This document shows, piece by piece, positions 1 through 4,254 of a stretch of 5,317 nucleotides of DNA. Both the position numbers and the translations under genes were made by a program. This DNA comes from Melaminivora alkalimesophila. Its GTDB lineage: Bacteria; Pseudomonadota; Gammaproteobacteria; Burkholderiales; Burkholderiaceae_C. The notes below the pieces were generated by a model. The model worked only from the letters and a program-made list of their open reading frames with translations. It did no database searches and was not told where the DNA came from. The DNA lies in the NCBI RefSeq assembly GCF_000282995.1, contig NZ_ALEE01000297.1, positions 1-5,317 on the forward strand, given 5' to 3'. The stretch's first letter is position 1. Every line of letters begins with the position of its first letter.

Positions 1-594
1 AGCACGCCCCAGGCCTTCATCGAACGCCTGATGGTCGCCGAGGTGCGGGCGGGCGAGGCGGTGGTGCGGCTCAAGGGCGGCGACCCCTTCATCTTCGGCC
101 GAGGCGGCGAGGAAGTCGAGGCGCTGCGCGCCGCAGGGATCGAGCCCGCGGTAGTGAACGGCATCACCGCGGGTCTGGCGGCGCCCACCGCCCTGGGCGT
201 GCCGCTCACGCACCGCGCCCACGCGCAGGGCGTGCTGCTCGTCACCGGCCATGCGCAGCCCGGCGGGCAGGGGATCGACTGGGCCCTGCTCGCCGCCACG
301 GCGCGCCAGGCACATCTGACGCTGGTGATCTACATGGGCATGCGCAGCGCCCGGCAGATCCAGGACGGCTTGCTGGCCGGCGGACTGGCTGCCGGAACGC
401 CCGTGGCCGTGGTGCAACACGCCACCCTTGCCCACCAGCGCCACGTCGCCACCACCCTGGACGCGCTGCACGCCACCATCGAGCGCGAAGGCCTGGCAAG
501 CCCGAGCGTGATCGTCGTGGGCGACGTGGTGCGGGGCCTGCAATCCCTCGCACCGGCCTCGCCCACCATGCAGCGCACCGGCAGCGACCGCTGA
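1..594 (+). CDS. cobA: Uroporphyrinogen-III C-methyltransferase (SUMT), 5'-truncated by window
   Basis: The enzyme uses S-adenosylmethionine to methylate uroporphyrinogen III at C2 and C7, giving precorrin-2, the branch point to siroheme and cobalamin; it is cytosolic. The frame is open from base 1 and ends at TGA 592-594, giving 197 visible residues. Family members have roughly 250-280, so about 60-80 N-terminal residues lie upstream. The internal ATG at base 31 is not the start, because conserved-looking sequence continues in front of it. Diagnostic motifs are VVRLKGGDPFIFGRGGEE (about residues 21-38), the NGITAGLAAP loop followed by GVPLTHR, VTGH, YMGM in the C-terminal domain, and a closing SPSVIVVGDVVRG block. 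The last ~16 residues form a low-complexity tail. The visible part holds no NAD-dependent dehydrogenase/ferrochelatase module, so it does not show a CysG-type fusion; such a module would normally be N-terminal and out of view. Nothing about its promoter can be seen. Confidence 0.93.
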   Translation, partial: STPQAFIERLMVAEVRAGEAVVRLKGGDPFIFGRGGEEVEALRAAGIEPAVVNGITAGLAAPTALGVPLTHRAHAQGVLLVTGHAQPGGQGIDWALLAATARQAHLTLVIYMGMRSARQIQDGLLAGGLAAGTPVAVVQHATLAHQRHVATTLDALHATIEREGLASPSVIVVGDVVRGLQSLAPASPTMQRTGSDR

Positions 595-706
595 AGGCGA
601 CCCGGACAAACCCGGGATTGCGCACTCCACGGCCGCGGGAACAATCCCCGCGTCGCCGGCGCAGGCCCGGCCAAGGCAACCCCACTCTGCGAACGCTCCC
701 CTTTCC
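595..706 (+). other. Intergenic gap with two GC-rich hairpins, no U-tract
   Basis: Two inverted repeats follow the cobA stop. The first pairs CCCGG (601-605) with CCGGG (612-616) over a 6-nt loop. The second pairs CGCGGG (634-639) with CCCGCG (647-652) over a 7-nt loop. Neither is followed by a run of T, so neither is a standard intrinsic terminator; they could protect the cobA mRNA 3' end or simply reflect high GC. I see no convincing promoter and no Shine-Dalgarno sequence in front of the ATG at 707. Confidence 0.4.
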
Positions 707-1919
707 ATGACCCCTACCCGCCCCGCCCATCCGGCCCCCCGCCGCGCCTCCCGACCGCAGCGGGCCGCCGCCGAATGCTCCAGACCCTCGCTGCGGGAGG
801 CTGCGCTGCACTGCTGCCGGCCACCGCCCTCGCCCAGCCCCAGGCGGCTGCACGCCCAGCGACCGGCGCCCGCACCGACATCCTGGTCGGGCGCTCGAGC
901 GCCCTCTCCGGTCCCATGGCCCCGTTCCTGCAGCCCCTGCACGAGGCCCACGAAGCAGCCATCGAAGACTTCAATGCCCAGGGCGGCATCGGCGGTCGCA
1001 AGGTGCGCCTGGTGACGCTGGACGACGGCTTCGACCCGAAGCGGACCCTGGAGAACGCCCGCCGGCTGGTGGAGCAGGATGGCGTCGTCGCCCTGTTCGC
1101 CCAGGCAGGCACCAGCCAGGTGCTGGCATTGCTGCCCTACCTGGAGCGCAGCCGCACCCCACTGATCAGCGTCTACACCGGCAGCCCCGCCCTCCACGCG
1201 GCCGCCAGTCCCTGGCTGTTTACGACCAGCGCCAGCTACGCCGACGAGATCGGGCAGATCGTGCGCAACCTGGTGTCCATCCAGAGCACGCGCATCGGCA
1301 TCGTCCACGAGAACAACGACTTTGGCCGATCCACGCTGCCGCTGGTCGAACAGGCGATCGCTGCCGAGGGGGCGACGGTGGCGGGAGTCCAGGCCATGGA
1401 CAGCAGCGGCAAAAACGCCACCGAAGCCGCCCGCGCCCTCGCCGCGGCGCAGCCCCAGGCAGTGGTCATGCTGGCCGCCGGCCCGCCGGTGGTGGCCTAC
1501 GTGCGCGCCCACCACGCCCACCTGGTCGTGCCGCTCTACACCCTGTCGCTCGGCGCCGGTGCCCAGGTCATCCGCTCGCTGGGAAGCGATGCACGCGGCC
1601 TCGCCGTCGCCCGCACGACGCCACCGCCGCGGCGCGCCACGACCCAGATCACGCGCGACTTCCAGGCCTCCATGAAACAGCGCGGGCTCGAACCCGATTA
1701 CGACCGCTTCCGGGCTTACCTGGACGCGCGCGCGCTCCTCGAAGGGCTGCGCGGGCAGCCGGGCCCTCCGCCACCGGAGCCGACATCGCCCGCGCCATGG
1801 AGGGCCTCGGGCGGCTCGACCTGGGAAGCTACGTCTACCGCTTCGGCCCTGGCGAGCGGCACGGCTCGCGCTACGTGGACATCGCGGTGATCGGACCGGA
1901 CGGGCAGTACTGGCGCTAG
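707..1919 (+). pseudogene. ABC transporter substrate-binding protein, branched-chain amino-acid type, apparently shifted twice
   Basis: This encodes a periplasmic ligand-binding protein of the Leu/Ile/Val (Peripla_BP_6) class. The longest uninterrupted frame, 775-1890 (371 codons), begins at MLQTLAAGG. It contains the opening strand DILVGRSSALSGPMA, FNAQGGIGGRKVRLVTLDDGFDP, the hinge-region text LLPYLERSRTPLISVYTG, IGIVHENNDFGRS and YLDARALLEGLR. After LLEGLR this frame turns into proline-rich nonsense, while frame 3 resumes family-like text (GADIARAMEGLGRLDLGSYVYRF, ending IGPDGQYWR) to TAG 1917-1919. At the other end, codons just before 775 read RRR-MLQ followed by a hydrophobic stretch and ATALAQ, a Tat-like signal. 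No ATG, GTG or TTG exists upstream in that frame back to the cobA stop; the only plausible start is ATG 707 in frame 2. One missing base near 761-766 and one near 1752-1754 would restore about 403 residues, a normal family length. No permease or ATPase genes are visible. The ligand is unknown. It could be a real pseudogene or an artefact of sequence errors. Confidence 0.75.
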
Positions 1920-1963
1920 CGCCGCCGGGCGACAATGGCGGGCCCACTCCCCCTCCCGACCCC

Positions 1964-3211
1964 GTGCCCCACTACGACGCCGTCATCATCGGTGCCGGCG
2001 CTGCCGGCCTCTTTTGCGCTGCCCAGGCCAGCCAGCGTGGCCTGAAGGTCCTGCTCATCGACCACTCCCCGCGCGTGGCCGAGAAGATCCGCATCTCTGG
2101 CGGCGGGCGCTGCAACTTCACCAACCGCGAGCTGGACGTGCGCGCGCCGCAGCGCCACTTCCTCGGCGAGAACCCTGCCTTCTGCCGCTCGGCGCTGTCG
2201 CGCTACACCCCCGAGGATTTCATCGCGCTGGTGCGCCGCCATGGCATCGCCTTCCACGAGAAACACAGGGGCCAGCTGTTTTGCGACCGGTCTGCCGACG
2301 ACATCATCCAGATGCTGTTGTCCGAATGCGCGGACGGCCAGGTCGAGCGCTGGCAGCCCTGCAGCGTCCGGGGCGTCGCGAGCGCCGCGCCGCAGGGCGC
2401 ACCGCAGCGCGCACCGCAGCGCGGCGGCTACGAGATCGACACCGACCGCGGACGGGTGGAGGCGCGCAGCCTGGTCGTCGCCACGGGCGGGCTGTCGATC
2501 CCGAAGATCGGCGCCACCGATTTCGGCTACCGCATCGCCCAGCAGTTCGGCATCCCGCTCGTCGAGCGGCGCCCGGGCCTGGTGCCCCTGACCTTCGATG
2601 GCCAGGCGTGGGCTCCCTATGCCGGCCTGGCCGGCCTGTCCCTGCCGGTGGCGATACGCAGCGGAGAAGGAAAGGCCAGCGCCCGGTTCGAGGAAGACCT
2701 GCTGTTCACGCACCGCGGGCTGTCCGGCCCGGCCGTGCTGCAGGCTTCCAGCTATTGGCGGCCCGGTACCCCCCTGCAGCTGGACCTCGCCCCCGGGTCT
2801 GACCTGGCGGCCCAGCTGCGCGAGGCCAAGGCGCGCTCGCGCAAGCTCATCGCCAATGAGCTGGCAGCATACGTGCCGGCGCGCCTGGCGGAAGCCTGGG
2901 TCCAGCAGGACGCCGAATGGCAACGTCCGATCCGCGAAGCGAGCGACCGCGCCCTGCACAGGCTCGCCGAAGCCCTGGCACGCTGGCAGCCAACCCCTTC
3001 CGGGACGGAGGGCTACCGAAAGGCCGAAGTCACGCTCGGCGGGGTCGACACCCGGGCCCTGGCGCAGCAAAGCATGGAATGCCGCAGCCAACCTGGCCTG
3101 TACTTCATCGGCGAGGTGGTAGACATCACGGGCTGGCTGGGAGGCTACAACTTCCAATGGGCCTGGGCCAGCGCGCACGCCTGTGCCCAGGCGTTGAACC
3201 CCAGGCGATGA
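1964..3211 (+). CDS. yhiN: HI0933/YhiN-family FAD-dependent flavoprotein, putative 23S rRNA dihydrouridine synthase
   Basis: A 415-residue flavoprotein that is complete and of normal family length. The N-terminal Rossmann motif GAGAAG (residues 10-15) binds FAD and is followed by the acidic strand end VLLID. The family hallmark ISGGGRCNFTN is at 44-54. Further markers are GQLFCD, ATGG (173-176), LLFTHRGLSGP (246-256), TEGYRKAEVTLGGVDT, and the closing FAD-contact block GEVVDITGWLGGYNFQWAW (383-401). From memory this order closely matches E. coli YhiN. Members are often labelled NAD(P)/FAD-dependent oxidoreductase or BaiN-like; E. coli YhiN is reported to be RdsA, which makes dihydrouridine in 23S rRNA, and assigning that role here is inference. 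The start is GTG 1964, giving MPHYDAVIIG directly before the FAD motif; the nearby ATG at 1935 is out of frame. No Shine-Dalgarno sequence precedes the GTG. It begins 44 nt after the restored end of the binding-protein gene, so co-transcription is possible. Residues 142-153 carry a small tandem repeat. Confidence 0.92.
   Translation: MPHYDAVIIGAGAAGLFCAAQASQRGLKVLLIDHSPRVAEKIRISGGGRCNFTNRELDVRAPQRHFLGENPAFCRSALSRYTPEDFIALVRRHGIAFHEKHRGQLFCDRSADDIIQMLLSECADGQVERWQPCSVRGVASAAPQGAPQRAPQRGGYEIDTDRGRVEARSLVVATGGLSIPKIGATDFGYRIAQQFGIPLVERRPGLVPLTFDGQAWAPYAGLAGLSLPVAIRSGEGKASARFEEDLLFTHRGLSGPAVLQASSYWRPGTPLQLDLAPGSDLAAQLREAKARSRKLIANELAAYVPARLAEAWVQQDAEWQRPIREASDRALHRLAEALARWQPTPSGTEGYRKAEVTLGGVDTRALAQQSMECRSQPGLYFIGEVVDITGWLGGYNFQWAWASAHACAQALNPRR
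2387..2422 (+). repeat. Three in-frame 12-bp tandem repeats in yhiN (APQG-APQR-APQR)
   Basis: Three consecutive 12-base units built on GC(A/G)CCGCAG(C/G)GC encode Ala-Pro-Gln-(Gly/Arg) at residues 142-153 of the flavoprotein. The last two units are identical. They lie between the segment QPCSVRGVAS and the strand YEIDTDRGRVEA, where a surface loop is expected. Because the unit is a multiple of three, gain or loss of a copy would not break the frame. Confidence 0.8.
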
Positions 3212-3233
3212 AGGCGGGCCCGCAGCGTAGCCA

Positions 3234-3262
3234 TGGCCATCCACGTGTCAGCGGGATATAAT
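3234..3262 (+). promoter_or_regulatory. Probable sigma-70 promoter for rpsU
   Basis: A perfect TATAAT -10 hexamer lies at 3257-3262. Seventeen bases upstream is TGGCCA (3234-3239), matching four of six positions of the TTGACA consensus. A start of transcription near 3269 would follow, giving a 5' leader of roughly 120 nt before rpsU. The position just after the yhiN stop and before a ribosomal protein gene is as expected. The -35 element is weak, so the -10 box is the stronger part of the call. Confidence 0.65.
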
Positions 3263-3268
3263 GAGCGG

Positions 3269-3390
3269 CTTTGCTGGCAAACGCCTGTCGGCCAAATACT
3301 AGTTAGAGACAGGCAAACCCGCCGCACACGGCTTTCGGGCCCGATCTTCCCGCAAGCCCTCTGGCGGCACACCTTGGAAACCACTAGCTG
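3269..3390 (+). promoter_or_regulatory. Structured 5' leader of rpsU (two predicted hairpins)
   Basis: Between the predicted transcription start and the rpsU ATG two foldable elements are visible. Hairpin 1 pairs GCCTGTC (3283-3289) perfectly with GACAGGC (3308-3314); its A/T-rich 18-nt loop contains the palindrome ACTAGT (3298-3303). Hairpin 2 pairs GGCTT (3330-3334) with AAGCC (3354-3358) and, past a one-base mismatch, CGGG (3336-3339) with CCCG (3349-3352), leaving a 9-nt loop. An outer helix CCGCC (3319-3323) with GGCGG (3363-3367) can enclose it. No poly-T follows, so this is not a simple attenuator. The Shine-Dalgarno-like GGAAA (3376-3380) lies outside both hairpins, 10 nt before the ATG. 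Ribosomal protein leaders often bind their own product; whether this one does is a guess. I do not recognise it as a named RNA family. Confidence 0.45.
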
Positions 3391-3603
3391 ATGACGACCA
3401 TCCGTGTAAAAGAGAACGAACCCTTTGACGTGGCGCTGCGCCGCTTCAAGCGCACCATCGAAAAACTGGGCCTGCTGACCGACCTGCGCGCCCGCGAGTT
3501 CTACGAGAAGCCCACCGCCGAAAGGAAGCGCAAGAAGGCGGCCGCCGTCAAGCGCCACTACAAGCGCGTGCGCAGCATGCAGCTGCCCAAGAAGCTGTAC
3601 TGA
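3391..3603 (+). CDS. rpsU: 30S ribosomal protein S21 (bS21)
   Basis: bS21 is a small, very basic protein of the 30S subunit that sits near the 3' end of 16S rRNA on the platform and supports initiation at the anti-Shine-Dalgarno site. The complete 70-residue product begins [21 protein letters not shown] and contains the near-invariant stretch [20 protein letters not shown] (about residues 35-54), ending QLPKKLY. Length and sequence are typical of betaproteobacterial S21. The start is ATG 3391, with GGAAA ten bases upstream as a modest ribosome binding site. The gene has its own promoter (3234-3262) and a long structured leader, and an intrinsic terminator follows at 3678-3711, so it can be a monocistronic unit with some read-through into yqeY. 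Confidence 0.98.
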
Positions 3604-3607
3604 TTCC

Positions 3608-3625
3608 CGCTGCGCCGCGGCAGCG
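3608..3625 (+). other. Short hairpin just after the rpsU stop
   Basis: CGCTGC (3608-3613) pairs perfectly with GCAGCG (3620-3625) over a 6-nt loop, starting four bases after the rpsU stop codon. No T-run follows. It may protect the mRNA 3' end upstream of the true terminator at 3678, or may be a chance product of high GC. The stretch 3626-3677 between the two hairpins shows nothing I can name. Confidence 0.35.
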
Positions 3626-3677
3626 CGACCCCGCACGCCCCCGGATGGCAGGCGCGCCCGGTCAGGAGCCGCACACC

Positions 3678-3711
3678 AACCCGCGCCCGGGACGCCAGGC
3701 GCGGGTTTTTT
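3678..3711 (+). terminator. Intrinsic terminator between rpsU and yqeY
   Basis: CCCGCGCC (3680-3687) pairs with GGCGCGGG (3698-3705), a perfect 8-bp GC stem with a 10-nt loop, followed at once by six T (3706-3711). The two A at 3678-3679 can pair with the first two T. This is a textbook Rho-independent terminator for the + strand. It ends 34 nt before the yqeY ATG, so yqeY must depend on read-through or on a promoter that I cannot see in the remaining short gap. An internal terminator after rpsU is also known in the E. coli rpsU-dnaG-rpoD operon. Confidence 0.92.
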
Positions 3712-3734
3712 GTGTTCCAACGCCTCCCACCCGC

Positions 3735-3740
3735 AAAGGA
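3735..3740 (+). promoter_or_regulatory. Ribosome binding site that fixes the yqeY start
   Basis: AAAGGA, a good Shine-Dalgarno match, lies five bases before ATG 3746. An in-frame TTG at 3710 would add 12 residues, but it falls inside the U-tract of the terminator and has no ribosome binding site, so ATG 3746 is the preferred start. Confidence 0.8.
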
Positions 3741-3745
3741 AGACC

Positions 3746-4192
3746 ATGAACCTCAAGAGCCGCATCACCGACGACATGAAGGCCGCCATGCGCGCCAAGG
3801 ACAGCCAGCGCCTCGGAACCATCCGCCTGTTGCAGGCCGCCATCAAGCAGCGCGAGGTGGACGAGCGCATCGAACTGGACGACGCCGCCATCGTCGCGAC
3901 GCTCGACAAGCTGATCAAGCAACGCAAGGACAGCATCACGGCCTTCGAGGGCGCAGGCCGGCAGGACCTGGCCGACCAGGAAAAGGCCGAGCTGGCCGTG
4001 CTCTCGGCCTACCTGCCCGAGCGCATGTCCGAGGCCGAGATCGCCGAAGCGGTACGCGCCATCGTGGCCGAGACCGGGGCCAGCGGCCCCGCCGACATGG
4101 GCAAGGTCATGGGCGTGGTCAAGGCGCGCCTTGCAGGCAAGGCCGACATGGGCCAGGTGTCGGCCGCCGTCAAGGCCGCCCTCGCGCGCTGA
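3746..4192 (+). CDS. GatB/YqeY domain-containing protein
   Basis: A 148-residue cytosolic protein of the YqeY family, related to the C-terminal tail domain of GatB, the tRNA-binding subunit of Asp/Glu-tRNA amidotransferase. The precise role of free-standing YqeY proteins is not settled; an involvement in tRNA or translation is inferred from the domain. The start MNLKSRITDDMKAAMRAKD, followed by RLGTIRLLQAAIKQREVD, the central helix DKLIKQRKDSI, and EKAELAVLSAYLPERMSEAEI are typical. The C-terminal region has GPADMGKVMGVVKARLAGKADMGQVSAAVKAAL-like text, including the characteristic DMGKVMG motif (about 117-123). The length is normal. It follows rpsU as in many betaproteobacteria, but a strong terminator separates the two. 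Usually dnaG would come next; here it is dmlA, 62 nt downstream. Confidence 0.94.
   Translation: MNLKSRITDDMKAAMRAKDSQRLGTIRLLQAAIKQREVDERIELDDAAIVATLDKLIKQRKDSITAFEGAGRQDLADQEKAELAVLSAYLPERMSEAEIAEAVRAIVAETGASGPADMGKVMGVVKARLAGKADMGQVSAAVKAALAR
4091..4153 (+). repeat. Internal 12-bp direct repeat in the yqeY 3' end (ADMG motif twice)
   Basis: GCCGACATGGGC occurs at 4091-4102 and identically at 4142-4153, both in frame as Ala-Asp-Met-Gly (residues 116-119 and 133-136). The flanking residues are also similar: ADMGKVMGVVKA against ADMGQVSAAVKA. It reads as a short helix-turn unit used twice in the tail domain. A perfect hairpin GCCTTG/CAAGGC (4128-4133 with 4138-4143) lies between the copies. 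Family-level resemblance may explain the protein repeat; the exact DNA identity is the less expected part. Confidence 0.6.
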
Positions 4193-4243
4193 CCCATCGC
4201 CTGGCAGCACCGACGCGGCCCGCCCCACCTCGTTTTTCCACCC

Positions 4244-4247
4244 GGAG
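4244..4247 (+). promoter_or_regulatory. Ribosome binding site supporting the GTG start of dmlA
   Basis: GGAG lies seven bases before GTG 4255, the only start near the conserved N-terminus of the dehydrogenase. The 62-nt gap 4193-4254 otherwise shows no clear promoter and no terminator for yqeY, so transcription may run from yqeY into dmlA. Confidence 0.75.
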
Positions 4248-4254
4248 TCTTCCT

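Noticed and set aside
136..190. cobA has NGITAG where the enterobacterial form has PGITSA
   Set aside because: From memory, Burkholderiales SUMT proteins often have Asn at this position, so this appears to be lineage variation and not a lost active site.
1916..3244. A 442-codon minus-strand open frame opposite the flavoprotein gene
   Set aside because: The + strand frame carries unmistakable FAD-binding and HI0933-family motifs. The antisense frame is Gly/Ala/Arg-rich with no recognisable motif, as expected for a shadow in GC-rich DNA.
3214..3247. Several short palindromes (GCGGGCCCGC, ATGGCCAT, CACGTG) in front of the rpsU promoter
   Set aside because: They are short, unlike each other and common in GC-rich DNA. 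There is no paired half-site pattern that would support an operator.
3233..3391. A 52-codon frame whose TGA overlaps the rpsU ATG by one base, suggesting a coupled leader peptide
   Set aside because: Its ATG lies within the predicted promoter, upstream of the likely transcription start, and has no ribosome binding site. The peptide has no recognisable character.
3145..3939. A 264-codon minus-strand open frame across rpsU and its leader
   Set aside because: It overlaps rpsU, its promoter and its terminator, and shows no family resemblance.
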